From contig OZ252048.1 in NCBI GenBank assembly GCA_965247915.1, positions 3,224,001 to 3,288,000 on the forward strand: a DNA stretch of 64,000 nt, written 5' to 3'. Positions 8,318 to 17,687 of this stretch are shown piece after piece. The translations under genes were made by a program, and so were the position numbers. The notes beneath the pieces were generated by a model. It was given only the letters and a program-made list of their open reading frames with translations, did no database searches and was not told the origin of the DNA. The stretch comes from JAKZRT01 sp965247915 (GTDB taxonomy: Bacteria; Pseudomonadota; Alphaproteobacteria; Rhodobacterales; Rhodobacteraceae). Within the stretch, counting starts at the first letter, position 1; every line of letters begins with the position of its first letter.

Positions 8318-9952
8318 ATGATGACGGGTTCAAATCTTCCTGATGATATTGCTGCTCTGAAGGCCATGATCCTGGCCTCTCAGGCTGAGATTGCGGATCG
8401 GAATGCGGTTGTCGCGAACTGGGATGCAATCATTGAGCGCAAGGAAGATCGCATCCAGCGGCTGGAAAAGCTGGTCGCTGACTTCAAACGCGCGCTGTTT
8501 GGGGCGGGATCCGAAAAGGTTAATCCTGAGCAATATGAGCTGGCGCTTGAGGACATCGAAACTGCGATGGCGGCGGTCCATGCCGAGGACGCGGCGGTTG
8601 ATCCATCCACATCGCGCGCCACCAAGCCCCGCAACGCCAATCGCGGATCACTGCCTCAACACCTGCCGCGCATCGAAGAGGTGATCGCGCCCGAAAGCAC
8701 GACCTGCGGCTGTGGTGCTGAACGGCATGTGATTGGCGAGGATGTATCCGAGCGGCTTGATGTCATTCCGGCTCAGTTCCGGGTCATTGTCACCCGCCGC
8801 CCAAAGTATGCCTGCCGATCCTGCACGAACGGGGTTGTTCAGGCGCCCGCACCCGCCCGTCTTATCCCCAGCGGCATGCCGACCGAGGCCACTGTGGCGC
8901 ATGTGTTGGTCAGCAAATACGCAGATCATCTGCCACTCTATCGGCAAGCTCAGATTTACAGCCGCCAGGGCATCGACCTTGACCGCTCCACCCTCGCAGG
9001 ATGGGTTGGTAAAGCTGCCTATGAGTTGCGACCTGTGTTCGATGCGCTGATCACCGATCTGAAACAATCCTCGAAGCTGTTCATGGATGAAACCCGCGCG
9101 CCGGTTCTGGACCCCGGAAGGCGCAAGACCAAAACGGGCTACTTCTGGGCATTGGCCCGCGACGACCGCCCGTGGAGCGGTACGGCTCCGCCTGGGGTCG
9201 CCTTCACTTATGCGCCGGGACGATCTGGCCAATATGCTGATGACATTCTCAAAGACTTCTCCGGCATCCTTCAGGTCGATGGTTATGCAGGCTACAACCG
9301 CCTGCTCAAGCGCACTGGCGGTGGGGTCGCGCTGGCTTACTGTTGGGCCCATGCGCGGCGCAAACTGCATGAGGTTGCGCAAGCGGGCACGGCCCCCATC
9401 GCAGAGGAGGGACTGAAACAGATCGCCGCCCTCTACCGTATCGAAAAGGATATCCGGGGCTTGGACCCAGAGGCGCGACTGGCCGCTCGACAAGACCGAT
9501 CAGCACCTTTGATCGCCGATTTTGAAGCGTGGTTGACAGCCAATCGCACCCGCGTCTCGTCAAAAGCGCCCTTGGGCGAGGCGCTCAAATACATTGCCAA
9601 ATATTGGGGCGGGCTTTGCTTATATCTCAAAGACGGCCGCATCGAGATGGACAATAATGCTGTCGAACGCACCATCCGGCCTATCGCGCTCAATCGCAAA
9701 AACACCCTCTTCGCAGGTCACGACGCCGGAGCCACAAACTGGGGCGTCATTGCTTCGCTTATCGAGACCTGCAAGCTTAATGGTGTCGATCCGTACGCCT
9801 ATCTGACCGATACGCTCTCAGCCATCGTGGGCGGCCACAAGCAAAACAAGATCGACGAGCTTCTGCCCTGGAATTATACTGGCCCCGGACACACGTTGGG
9901 GACGCACGCAGATGAGCATCATCGAAATCAAGGTCACGCTGGAACACATTGA
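8318..9952 (+). CDS. tnpC: IS66 transposase TnpC
   Basis: A 544-aa IS66 DDE transposase. It has an N-terminal coiled coil, a zinc-binding region around STTCGCGAERHVIGEDVSER with a second CRSC pair, and a catalytic core with FMDETRAPVLDPG, QVDGYAGYNRLL and MDNNAVERTIRPIALNRKN. The last about 13 codons run into the passenger gene in another frame (stop at 9952, passenger start at 9912). In element A the equivalent junction is a neat ATGA, so a small shift near 9905 has probably extended this protein. Confidence 0.94.
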   Translation: MMTGSNLPDDIAALKAMILASQAEIADRNAVVANWDAIIERKEDRIQRLEKLVADFKRALFGAGSEKVNPEQYELALEDIETAMAAVHAEDAAVDPSTSRATKPRNANRGSLPQHLPRIEEVIAPESTTCGCGAERHVIGEDVSERLDVIPAQFRVIVTRRPKYACRSCTNGVVQAPAPARLIPSGMPTEATVAHVLVSKYADHLPLYRQAQIYSRQGIDLDRSTLAGWVGKAAYELRPVFDALITDLKQSSKLFMDETRAPVLDPGRRKTKTGYFWALARDDRPWSGTAPPGVAFTYAPGRSGQYADDILKDFSGILQVDGYAGYNRLLKRTGGGVALAYCWAHARRKLHEVAQAGTAPIAEEGLKQIAALYRIEKDIRGLDPEARLAARQDRSAPLIADFEAWLTANRTRVSSKAPLGEALKYIAKYWGGLCLYLKDGRIEMDNNAVERTIRPIALNRKNTLFAGHDAGATNWGVIASLIETCKLNGVDPYAYLTDTLSAIVGGHKQNKIDELLPWNYTGPGHTLGTHADEHHRNQGHAGTH

Positions 9953-10463
9953 ACCCGCTGTCACGCGCACGCTGCAGGTTCCCAGCAACATACGCCTCGA
10001 CAGACTGCACCTCACGCTTCAGGCCGCCATGGGCTGGACCAACTCGCATCTCTACATGTTCGAAGCAGCCCGCGCGACATGGGGACTGCCCGACCCGGAC
10101 TTCGGTGGCGAAGACCTGCCTGCCAACAAGACCACGCTGGCAGAGATGATCGAAGACACTGGCGCAAACACCATCTCCTATCTCTACGACTTCGGCGACA
10201 GCTGGGAACACAAGATCACAATTACCAGCATCAGCGATCCCGTGCCCGGCAATCTCTACCCAAGACTGACCGAAGTCAGCGGCAAATGCCCACCCGAAGA
10301 CGTTGGCGGCTTGCCAGGCTACGAAGAGTTCCTGGAAGGTATGGCCGACCCTAAACACCCAGAACATTCAAATCTCAAAGACTGGTACGGCGGCCCCTTT
10401 GATCCGAACACGCCAGAAACCGATGAACTTCGACTGCAAGTCCTTAAACTCGCCAAACTGTGA
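9912..10463 (+). pseudogene. pRiA4b ORF-3-like passenger of IS66 B, C terminus replaced by IS21
   Basis: A 183-aa reading frame starting MSIIEIKVTLEHIEPAVTR, closely related to the protein at 123-698. Alignment of the C termini shows that the native frame stops matching after LKLAK. The last codon and the TGA stop are supplied by the IS21 left end (TGTGAATCCC at 10459). About eight native residues are lost. Conserved blocks GWTNSHLYMFEAARATWG and YDFGDSWEHKI are intact, so the fold may survive. Confidence 0.85.
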
Positions 10464-10566
10464 ATCCCGGAGACAAAATACCCACAGAAACGGTCGGATG
10501 ATCTGACCGTCGCGGAGCAAAATTCCGCACCTTGAAGCCTGAAGCAAACGAGCTGAGGGCGGGGAG

Positions 10567-12066
10567 ATGTATTCTGTGGAACTGTATAGTCGGGTACGCC
10601 GTGCGTGCCATGTGGATGGGATGAGCAAGAGTGCGGCGGCCCGACATTTTGGGATTGATCGCAAGACTGTGTCAAAAATTCTGAAGCATGCGGTGCCACC
10701 GGGGTATCACAGGAATGGGCCACCAGCCCGTCCAAAGCTTGACCCGTTCATTCCGCTCATCAACCAGATATTGGAAGAGGATAAGTCGCGGCTCAAGAAG
10801 CAGCGGCACACAGCGAGGCGGATATATGAGCGTCTGCGTGATGAACATGGCTTCACCGGCGGGATCACGATTGTGACCGACTATGTTCGCGAGAAGAAGC
10901 GCCGGACTCGGGAAGTGTTCGTGCCGCTGAGCCACGCACCGGGCCACGCACAGGTGGACTTTGGTGAGGCGCTTGGCGAGATTGGCGGGGTTGTGCGCAA
11001 GCTGCACTACTTTGCAATGGCGCTGCCGCACTCGGACGCGTTCTTCATCAAAGCCTATCCGGCGGAGACAACCGAGGCCTTTTGTGATGGCCATGTCTCC
11101 GCCTTTGCGTTCTTCGGAGGCGTGCCGCTGTCAGGGCTCTACGACAACACCACGATCGCGGTGGCACGGATTCTCGGGGACGGAACCCGGCAACGCACCA
11201 GAACTTTCCCGGAGTTGCAGTCGCATTACCTGTTCGAAGACAGGTTCGGCCGTCCTGGCAAGGGGAATGACAAGGGTAGTGTCGAAGGCACAATCGGTTA
11301 TGGTCGGCGGAACTTCCTGGTGCCGATGCCGCGCTTCGACAGTTTCGATGATCTGAACGCCCGGCTGGAGGAGCAATGCCTCAAACGGCAGGATGAGGTT
11401 CTGCGGGGTCATTCCGAGACTATCGGCGAGCGGCTGATGCGTGATCTTGATGCGCTGATGACACTACCCCTGACGCCCTATGACGCCTGCGAGAAGGTCA
11501 GCACCCGGGCGACGTCGATCTCGATGGTCCGCTATCGCAACAACGACTATTCCGTGCCGGTCGCATACGCCCATCACGAGGTCCAGGTTCGCGGCTATGT
11601 CCACGAGGTCATCATCGGCTGCGGCACGGAAATCATCGCCTGCCACAAGCGGTCCTACGAAAAAGCGGACATGGTCTTCGATCCGATGCACTTCCTGCCG
11701 CTGCTGGAACAGAAGGTCGGCGCGCTGGACCAGGCGGCTCCGTTGCAGGGCTGGGACCTGCCCGGGGGGTTCGCCACCCTGCACCGGCTGCTGGAAGCGC
11801 GGATGGGAAAGAAGGGCAAGCGCGAATACGTGCAGGTCCTGCGGCTGCTGGAGACCTTCGGGATGGGCCATGTTCACGGCGCCATCAGGCAGTCGCTGGA
11901 ACTTGGGGCCATCGGCTACGATGCGGTGAAGCATCTCGTCCTCTGCCGGATCGGGAGGCGCCCGCCACGGCTCGATCTGGAGATCTACCCGTACCTTCCA
12001 AGGGCGCAGGTCGAGACAACAGATCCTGCCAGTTACATGAGCCTGATGGCGCAGGCGCCGGCATGA
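10567..12066 (+). CDS. istA: IS21 transposase IstA
   Basis: A 499-aa IS21 transposase with an N-terminal helix-turn-helix (MSKSAAARHFGIDRKTVSKI) and an rve catalytic core: QVDFGEALGEIGG, LYDNTTIAVARIL and DKGSVEGTIGYGRRNFLVP. The C-terminal Mu-transposase-like domain contains YRNNDYSVP. Length is normal. The stop overlaps the istB ATG (ATGA), the usual coupling in IS21. Confidence 0.95.
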   Translation: MYSVELYSRVRRACHVDGMSKSAAARHFGIDRKTVSKILKHAVPPGYHRNGPPARPKLDPFIPLINQILEEDKSRLKKQRHTARRIYERLRDEHGFTGGITIVTDYVREKKRRTREVFVPLSHAPGHAQVDFGEALGEIGGVVRKLHYFAMALPHSDAFFIKAYPAETTEAFCDGHVSAFAFFGGVPLSGLYDNTTIAVARILGDGTRQRTRTFPELQSHYLFEDRFGRPGKGNDKGSVEGTIGYGRRNFLVPMPRFDSFDDLNARLEEQCLKRQDEVLRGHSETIGERLMRDLDALMTLPLTPYDACEKVSTRATSISMVRYRNNDYSVPVAYAHHEVQVRGYVHEVIIGCGTEIIACHKRSYEKADMVFDPMHFLPLLEQKVGALDQAAPLQGWDLPGGFATLHRLLEARMGKKGKREYVQVLRLLETFGMGHVHGAIRQSLELGAIGYDAVKHLVLCRIGRRPPRLDLEIYPYLPRAQVETTDPASYMSLMAQAPA

Positions 12067-12815
12067 CCGACACCCCGCAGGTTCTGCTGCAGCACCACCT
12101 CAAGAAGCTCCGGCTGCCGACCTTCCACAGCGAATATGCCAAACAGGCCCGGCAATGCGCAGTGGAGAACAAGGATCACATCAACTACCTGCTGCGGCTT
12201 TGCGAGCTGGAACTGATCGAGCGCGAACGCCGGATGATCGAGCGCAGGATCAAGGCCGCAAAGTTCCCGGCGACCAAAAGCCTGGACAGCTTCAACTTCA
12301 AGGTCATCCCGTCGCTGAACAAGGTCCTGACCATGCAACTGGCCCGCGGTGAGTTCATAGACCGGCGCGAGAATATCATCGCATTGGGGCCAGGCGGCAC
12401 AGGTAAAACCCATATCGCCCTGGGATTGGGTCTGGCGGCCTGCCAGAAGGGCAGGAAAGTACGCTTCACCACTGCCGCTGCTCTCGTCCATGAACTCATC
12501 GAGGCCGTCGACGAACGCCGCCTGCAGCGCTTGCAGAAACAACTGGTCAGCCAGGACCTGCTGATCATTGATGAGCTGGGTTTTGTGCCACTGAGCAAGA
12601 CCGGGGCCGAGCTTCTCTTCGAGATCATCTCGCAGCGCTACGAACGTGGCTCCATCATCATCACATCCAACCTGCCGTTCGATGAATGGACCGAGGTCTT
12701 CGGCGCAGAACGCCTCACAGGCGCCATTCCCGATCGCCTAACCCACCACGTCCATATCCTCGAGATGAACGGCGAAAGCTACCGGTTGCGCCAGAGCAAA
12801 ATCGCCAAACCGTAA
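12063..12815 (+). CDS. istB: IS21 helper ATPase IstB
   Basis: A 250-aa AAA+ ATPase related to DnaC, which forms oligomers on target DNA and recruits IstA. Walker A GPGGTGKTHIALGLG, Walker B LLIIDELGFVPLS and sensor region IIITSNLPFDEWTEVFG are visible, and the C terminus RLTHHVHILEMNGESYRL is typical. Coupled to istA by a 4-bp overlap. Confidence 0.95.
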   Translation: MTDTPQVLLQHHLKKLRLPTFHSEYAKQARQCAVENKDHINYLLRLCELELIERERRMIERRIKAAKFPATKSLDSFNFKVIPSLNKVLTMQLARGEFIDRRENIIALGPGGTGKTHIALGLGLAACQKGRKVRFTTAAALVHELIEAVDERRLQRLQKQLVSQDLLIIDELGFVPLSKTGAELLFEIISQRYERGSIIITSNLPFDEWTEVFGAERLTGAIPDRLTHHVHILEMNGESYRLRQSKIAKP

Positions 12816-12975
12816 TCCTGAAAATACCAAAACTGCGAAAAGGTTGGCCTGCGGCCAACGCACCCTGGCACGCATCAGCTATTTGGAAAGCACACGCACC
12901 AGGGTGCGCACCTAAATCAAACCAGGTGTCCAGTTTTGCACCGGGACATTGACCCTTTTTACTCCGGGATTGACA

Positions 12976-13335
12976 AAATCCCGCGTCGGAACGACGGCAG
13001 TGCGGAGATACCATTTGAGCAGCGTCTTTGGCCCAACATTCGGAGCTCCACTCACGAGTGGAATGACGTACGAAGCTCCCGAAGTTGTATTTGCCGATCT
13101 TAGTCATCGCCGAATCGCGCCGCACAAGTGGCGTTTCTTGGCAAAAGACGCATAATGGAGGTGTCTGTGGGTGCTCATCCAAGCGTTCCGAGCCGCGACG
13201 GCCAGCAGACATGCGCCGGAATACTGAGCTCTGCAGCCTTCGACATTCGATTGCGGCATAAAAGGTTTTGGATCGACGCTGGTTTCAACGCGCCCATCGC
13301 GGGGCACGAAGGGTTCAAAGCCCAGGAGGGGAGAT
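12976..13335. other. intergenic DNA between IS21 and cytochrome c gene
   Basis: About 360 bp without a recognisable gene. Short open frames here show no family resemblance. The region must contain the cytochrome promoter; only the ribosome binding site (AGGAGGGGAGAT just before 13336) is clear. No hairpin terminator was noticed. Confidence 0.5.
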
Positions 13336-14091
13336 ATGACAAGACATGTGGCCTTGGGATTGTCCTTTCTCGGAGTCCTTTGCGCATTTGGCACCAATGC
13401 TCAGGAGGCCTCGGTGGAGAGAATTGCCGCCGGAGAGGCCATTTATACAGAGAACTGCGCTGTCTGCCATCAGCCCGGCGGTGGGGGAACGGCCGACTTT
13501 CCGGCGCTGGCCGGGAACAGGCGGCTGGTCGATCTCTCGCTAATCGTCACCAACGTTCATCACGGCAAGGAAGCCATGCCAGCTTTTCCGGATCTTGGCG
13601 CGGAAGAAATCGCCGCAGTAGCTGGCTACATCCGAAACGCATGGGTGAATGTTTTCGGCCCAGCGAGTGTCAATGAGGTGGCGGCGGTCCTCGACCGGCT
13701 GGAAGATGCCGGGCCACGGGTCTCTGTTTGGACAGGTGTGTTTACCGAAGAACAGGCCAACCGCGGCAAGGCCGCTCATAGAGGGACGTGCTCAAGATGT
13801 CACGGACGCCGACTGAACGGCGCCGGCGAACCGGACATGGATCCGGCACCGGCCATTGCAAGGGTCGGTTTTCTCAAGAAGTGGGAAGGTCAGACCGTTG
13901 CAACGCTTTATGCCTTAGTGCGCTTGACGATGCCGCCGAGCAATCCAGGCTTTTTGAGCGATCAGCAGTACCTCGACGCCATCGCCTACATTTTCCAGGT
14001 CAGCGGAATGCCCCCCGGCGCCGCGGAGCTACCGCTCGACCTTTCCACCCTAGCGAGCTTTGTCATTGAACCAAAACCTGGAGGCGGTTGA
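13336..14091 (+). CDS. periplasmic dihaem cytochrome c
   Basis: A 251-aa protein with a Sec signal peptide (MTRHVALGLSFLGVLCAFGT, cleavage near NAQEA). Two class-I cytochrome c domains follow, with haem sites CAVCH at about residue 39 and CSRCH at about residue 155. Candidate distal Met ligands are in EAMPAF and in TMPPSN. A strong ribosome binding site precedes the ATG. It is convergent with the flavoprotein operon (21 bp between stops), so it is not co-transcribed with it. Tandem cytochromes of this kind usually accept electrons from a periplasmic dehydrogenase; the neighbouring Tat flavoprotein is the obvious candidate partner. Confidence 0.88.
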   Translation: MTRHVALGLSFLGVLCAFGTNAQEASVERIAAGEAIYTENCAVCHQPGGGGTADFPALAGNRRLVDLSLIVTNVHHGKEAMPAFPDLGAEEIAAVAGYIRNAWVNVFGPASVNEVAAVLDRLEDAGPRVSVWTGVFTEEQANRGKAAHRGTCSRCHGRRLNGAGEPDMDPAPAIARVGFLKKWEGQTVATLYALVRLTMPPSNPGFLSDQQYLDAIAYIFQVSGMPPGAAELPLDLSTLASFVIEPKPGGG

Positions 14092-14112
14092 GCCGAGATG
14101 CGGATGTTGGTC

Positions 14113-15126
14113 TCAAAGCCTGGGATTGGGCGGCTCCTTTGTCAGCTTCACGCGCTCGGCGATATTGCCTGAAATTTCGATTTTCGTTCGGACTGGGAAA
14201 TATCGGGCTGCGGATACAAATATATCGTAGGTGCCGCCCGTCACTTCGATGCGACAACTCCCCGTTTCATCGGTGCTCGAGCGATAGGGATGTGCCACAA
14301 CGGTTGCGCCCTCGATGGGTTTTCCGCTCTCTGCATCCACGACCTCGATGCCGATCAGATGCTCCGGAGCGGCAACGCTGTTGAGCCTGAGCACGCAAGA
14401 GCCTGTGTCGTGCGGGTAGGCCATAGTCCTCGGCGCGAAGCGAGCTTGCCAATGGTGCATCATCCCTACCTCCATCGGCGCTTGCGCCTCGATTGTAGCG
14501 GTATACAAGGCCTCAGTTCCGGACCAGGGCTCCGATCCAAGCAGTGCACACTGCACTGGCTGGCCATCCGCGTCAACAAGCTCAACCACGGACCCCTCCA
14601 GCATGCAGCCGGAAGAGCATTTCACGCCGACGGTGATCTGAAATGCTCTGCCAGCCTCGACTGTGGGCGGAACGTCCCACACAGAGACGCCGGCCTTGTG
14701 CCTCAGGATGGCGATCTCGATTTCCTGAAGTGGGTCAGCAGGTGATGGGGTCTCTGCCCTGGCACGAAGGTAGGCCACTTTCCATAGGAGCCTTTCTGCG
14801 CGATCGGGGGCATTTACCAAAATGGGCCCGGCGGTGTTGACGTCGTTCTCGAATTTTCCGAGTGCCGCCTCGGCAATTCGTCCACCGCTGGTGTCGTCAA
14901 CGATGACACGTCCGCCATAATGGTCACGCGGCGGATCGCTGACAACGGTCGCCTCGAGCTTGATTTCGCCGCCGGCATCGACCTCATCCGGGGCAATCAC
15001 GCGGAGAGTTGCGGGCGCGCCGGCCAGTCCTTCGGATTGAATCATATGCTCTAAAACCTCATTGAACACCGACAAGGGCCGACAGAGAACTTCAGCCGGC
15101 CCAAGCATTCTCAGAGTCCGCGTCAC
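14113..15126 (-). CDS. three-domain beta-sandwich protein with carboxypeptidase-regulatory-like C terminus
   Basis: A 337-aa protein of unknown function. The start is the GTG at 15126, which overlaps the flavoprotein stop (GTGA); a longer upstream frame is flavoprotein sequence read out of frame. Residues about 35-125 (from VIAPDEVDAGGEIKLEATVV) and 145-235 (from VSVWDVPPTVEAGRAFQITV) look like two Ig-like beta sandwiches. The C-terminal 80 residues (GIEVVDAESGKPIEGATVVA) resemble a carboxypeptidase-regulatory-like domain. I see no signal peptide although the partner is Tat-exported, so it is either cytoplasmic or carried out with the partner. Cysteines in KCSSGCML could bind metal or form a disulfide. 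Confidence 0.65.
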   Translation of the reverse strand: MTRTLRMLGPAEVLCRPLSVFNEVLEHMIQSEGLAGAPATLRVIAPDEVDAGGEIKLEATVVSDPPRDHYGGRVIVDDTSGGRIAEAALGKFENDVNTAGPILVNAPDRAERLLWKVAYLRARAETPSPADPLQEIEIAILRHKAGVSVWDVPPTVEAGRAFQITVGVKCSSGCMLEGSVVELVDADGQPVQCALLGSEPWSGTEALYTATIEAQAPMEVGMMHHWQARFAPRTMAYPHDTGSCVLRLNSVAAPEHLIGIEVVDAESGKPIEGATVVAHPYRSSTDETGSCRIEVTGGTYDIFVSAARYFPVRTKIEISGNIAERVKLTKEPPNPRL

Positions 15127-17225
15127 AACTTGACAACGGGCTCCTTCACCACATTGCTCCCGGCGATGTAGCCGTGGACCAGGCAACGACCCAGGCCATG
15201 CTGGTTGCCGCCACCGCTCGACTCGCCGCCGGCGTAGAGACCCGGGATCACCTTGCCGTCGAGGTCGATCACTTGGGCGCGGCCATTGATCCTCAATCCG
15301 CCGTAGCAATCGTGCCAGACGATCATGATTGATGCGGCAAAGAACGGCGGCGTATCGATGCGGTGGATCGGTGCCTCCTCCGTGTGGCGGTCGAAGTCTT
15401 CATCGACACCTGCATCCACGAACCCGTTCCAGCGCTCGACCGTTTCGGCGAGATAGGGCATCCGCACCCGCTGGTACTCGTGACCCTGATAGATCATCTC
15501 GGCCAACTCGTCTTGCGTTTCGGCCTGGAAAAAATAGCCGTTGTCGGCGGTGTACGGAAACCCGATCGGCCAACCGGTGCGATCCAGCGCCGACTGGTCG
15601 AAGATCGCCCAGATCGGCCCGGAGAAGTAATCGGGGTGTTGCGATCCCTCATTCATCGCGAGCGCGGCGTCGATGCTCGCGTTGCGGTCATACATCTCCC
15701 GGATCCACGCCTTGCTGCAGTTCCGCCAGTCTCCGGTCTTGAGCTCCAGCCCGGTTCCCGGCGTGCCGTCTCCCGGCCCGGCCGGATAGGCGTTCGAACT
15801 ATGCCGATCGCCGAGCTGTATTTCGTCGTAGAACCGTTTGCCGACCTGGTTGACGGCGATAAAATGCTCGAAACCCGACCCGCCGACAGCGATACCGGTT
15901 GAACCGCGGAACGGGAAGGTCGGATGGCCCGGATACATGTCGGTGTAGGCATCCTGGGTCGCCAGCAGGTCCTGAACGTGGAAGGTGGTCGGATAGCTCA
16001 AGTTCTGCTGCATGCCCGCGAGGTTCGCCCCGGCCCGCATACCGGCCTTGATGCCACTGGCATCTGCCGCCTTGTCACCTAGAAGCGCCCAGCCGCTGGT
16101 CGGGAATGCCGGCTCGCGCATCGCCGGATAGAACATCTGACGGAACTCGGGGTTTCCGGCATGGCCACCGGCACCGATCACCACGGCTTTGCGCGCTCGG
16201 ATGTAGACGGTCTCGCGCCGCTCATCGATGTTGCCATTGCTCCAGAGGCTCTCGAGGCGCCCGCCGGTATTCGGATCATGCCGCGGCGAATAACTCGCCT
16301 TGATCCCCAGCACCCGCCCGTCATGCGGGCTTTCGCGGATGATCTCGTCCATGTGCCGGTTCAGCATGAACGCCACTCCCTTTTCTCGCGCACTGAACTC
16401 CAGGCAGCGCGAAAGCGCAGCGCCGTTGCGAACAGCGCCAGGACCGACGACGGCGCTTGCGTCCTGCATGATCCGAGGAGCAAAAAGACTGGAACTGACG
16501 TCCTCAATTCCGGCGTCCTCCTGCGCCACAATCCCTTTTTTGATGTCGGTCAAACTGCCAAGCATCAAGAAGGACACGGCCCGACGCGCGCGTTTCGCAC
16601 CGCCATTCCCGTGCGTGCCCGAGATCCGCCCCATGCGCACATAGTTGTCCATCAGGAAGTTGCGCGCGTCGAAGCAGTTGTCGGCCCAGGCCCTGTGCAA
16701 CTCTCGGTCGTTATAGCGATAGGGGGCCTGCGCAGAGGCATCGACGATCGACCAGTCGGTCATATCCTCGAATAGAAAATCCACGTCCTCGGTAAGCTCT
16801 TCGGGAGCCTCGACCGGCGGAACAGTGATGAATCCCTCGGGATCGCTTTCGCCAGCGATGTCCCTGAGCTGGAGCGGGTCGCCGCCGCCGAGTGAGATTT
16901 GGCCACCGCTGTGGAGCATACGGCCACCGACATCGAAATTCTGTTCGACGACAAGCACCGATGCACCGAGATCGGTCGCTCTTATAGCTGCCGGCAGGCC
17001 AGTGCACCCTCCGCCTACAACCACGACATCGGCTTCATAATCCCAGGGGATTTCTTCGGCGTGGCTGGCTGGCTGGGCTTGCGTAGGCGCTGATAGAGCG
17101 ACAACGCCGGCACCGGCGGCGGCGCCCGCCTTGAAAAAGTCACGGCGGCTCAGGCCCTCGTCGCTACGCGTGAGTTCCTCGCCATGCTTGTCGTGTTTCC
17201 CGGAATTTTTTTTGAATTCGCCCAT
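15123..17225 (-). CDS. Tat-exported FAD-dependent oxidoreductase (fumarate-reductase-type flavoprotein)
   Basis: A 700-aa flavoprotein. An N-terminal twin-arginine signal (LSRRDFFKAGAAAGAG, cleavage near PTQAQ) indicates folded export to the periplasm. The FAD-binding Rossmann motif is VVVVGGGCTGLPAAIRATDL at about residues 65-85. The C-terminal AGGESSGGGNQHGLGRC is the FAD_binding_2-type second nucleotide-binding segment. I chose the ATG at 17225 because GGGAGAGA lies upstream; a GTG at 17240 is in frame. Relatives reduce or oxidise C-C bonds (fumarate, urocanate, 3-ketosteroids), but the substrate cannot be assigned. It is coupled to the beta-sandwich gene. The dihaem cytochrome c next door is a likely redox partner. 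Confidence 0.85.
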   Translation of the reverse strand: MGEFKKNSGKHDKHGEELTRSDEGLSRRDFFKAGAAAGAGVVALSAPTQAQPASHAEEIPWDYEADVVVVGGGCTGLPAAIRATDLGASVLVVEQNFDVGGRMLHSGGQISLGGGDPLQLRDIAGESDPEGFITVPPVEAPEELTEDVDFLFEDMTDWSIVDASAQAPYRYNDRELHRAWADNCFDARNFLMDNYVRMGRISGTHGNGGAKRARRAVSFLMLGSLTDIKKGIVAQEDAGIEDVSSSLFAPRIMQDASAVVGPGAVRNGAALSRCLEFSAREKGVAFMLNRHMDEIIRESPHDGRVLGIKASYSPRHDPNTGGRLESLWSNGNIDERRETVYIRARKAVVIGAGGHAGNPEFRQMFYPAMREPAFPTSGWALLGDKAADASGIKAGMRAGANLAGMQQNLSYPTTFHVQDLLATQDAYTDMYPGHPTFPFRGSTGIAVGGSGFEHFIAVNQVGKRFYDEIQLGDRHSSNAYPAGPGDGTPGTGLELKTGDWRNCSKAWIREMYDRNASIDAALAMNEGSQHPDYFSGPIWAIFDQSALDRTGWPIGFPYTADNGYFFQAETQDELAEMIYQGHEYQRVRMPYLAETVERWNGFVDAGVDEDFDRHTEEAPIHRIDTPPFFAASIMIVWHDCYGGLRINGRAQVIDLDGKVIPGLYAGGESSGGGNQHGLGRCLVHGYIAGSNVVKEPVVKL

Positions 17226-17572
17226 GTGTCTCTCTCCCACGGTCCACGGGCGCGATTAGACGATCTAGAGTTCCGGTTGTCAGGCCGCACCCGTAAGTCC
17301 ACATAACCGGGCCTTCGGCCGCTGCAATGACCAGAACGATTTGGCTATTTTAAAGTGTCACTTGTACGCCCCCATTATTTGGGATGGCGGAAGTGCAATT
17401 CCCTGTGGCTCAGCATCGTTCTGTACAACCGCCTCGACAGGCCCCCCAAGCTCGTCAGACTGGCTTCGATAAACGCAGATTCTCTTCAGAACCTGCATCC
17501 TGTTCGAGCGTTTTGATTAGATCACAAGCATCCCATAACGTCAACGAGCCTTCGGTGTCAATCGGCATTGAA
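17226..17572. other. upstream region of the flavoprotein operon
   Basis: About 350 bp between the flavoprotein start and the IS21 remnant. It should carry the operon promoter (reading leftwards). I see no coding similarity and no clear operator. The right boundary is the IS21 terminus TGTTGACCCC at 17573. Confidence 0.5.
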
Positions 17573-17687
17573 TGTTGACCCCCTATCGGCGCCCAAAAAT
17601 GACCCGCCTTTTGTGCTGAGCTGGCCCGTTGCTGCGTAATCTCCATATAACGCAGCGGCGGCGGGCCAGCGTGGTTTCGGTTAAGGA

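Larger units (their letters stand above)
7370..10458 (+). mobile_element. IS66-family element B, right end cut by IS21
   Basis: The element starts with GTAAGCGGTG at 7370 inside an IS630 transposase gene and carries tnpA, tnpB, tnpC and a pRiA4b-like passenger on the plus strand. It is a different lineage from element A: the proteins differ throughout, while gene order and passenger match. The right terminal repeat is missing because an IS21 begins at 10459 within the last codons of the passenger. The rest of element B does not resume after the IS21. Confidence 0.85.
10459..12975 (+). mobile_element. IS21-family element 1
   Basis: The ends were identified by matching termini: left TGTGAATCCCGGAG, right (reverse complement) TGTCAATCCCGGAG. 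Length is about 2.5 kb with istA and istB. The left flank is the IS66 B passenger (CGCCAAAC) and the right flank is AAATCCCG, so no convincing 4-8 bp duplication exists and the right junction has probably been rearranged. Confidence 0.88.

Noticed and set aside
10459..12975. Target duplication of IS21 element 1
   Set aside because: Flanks CGCCAAAC and AAATCCCG share only a trivial AAA, so no duplication is claimed.
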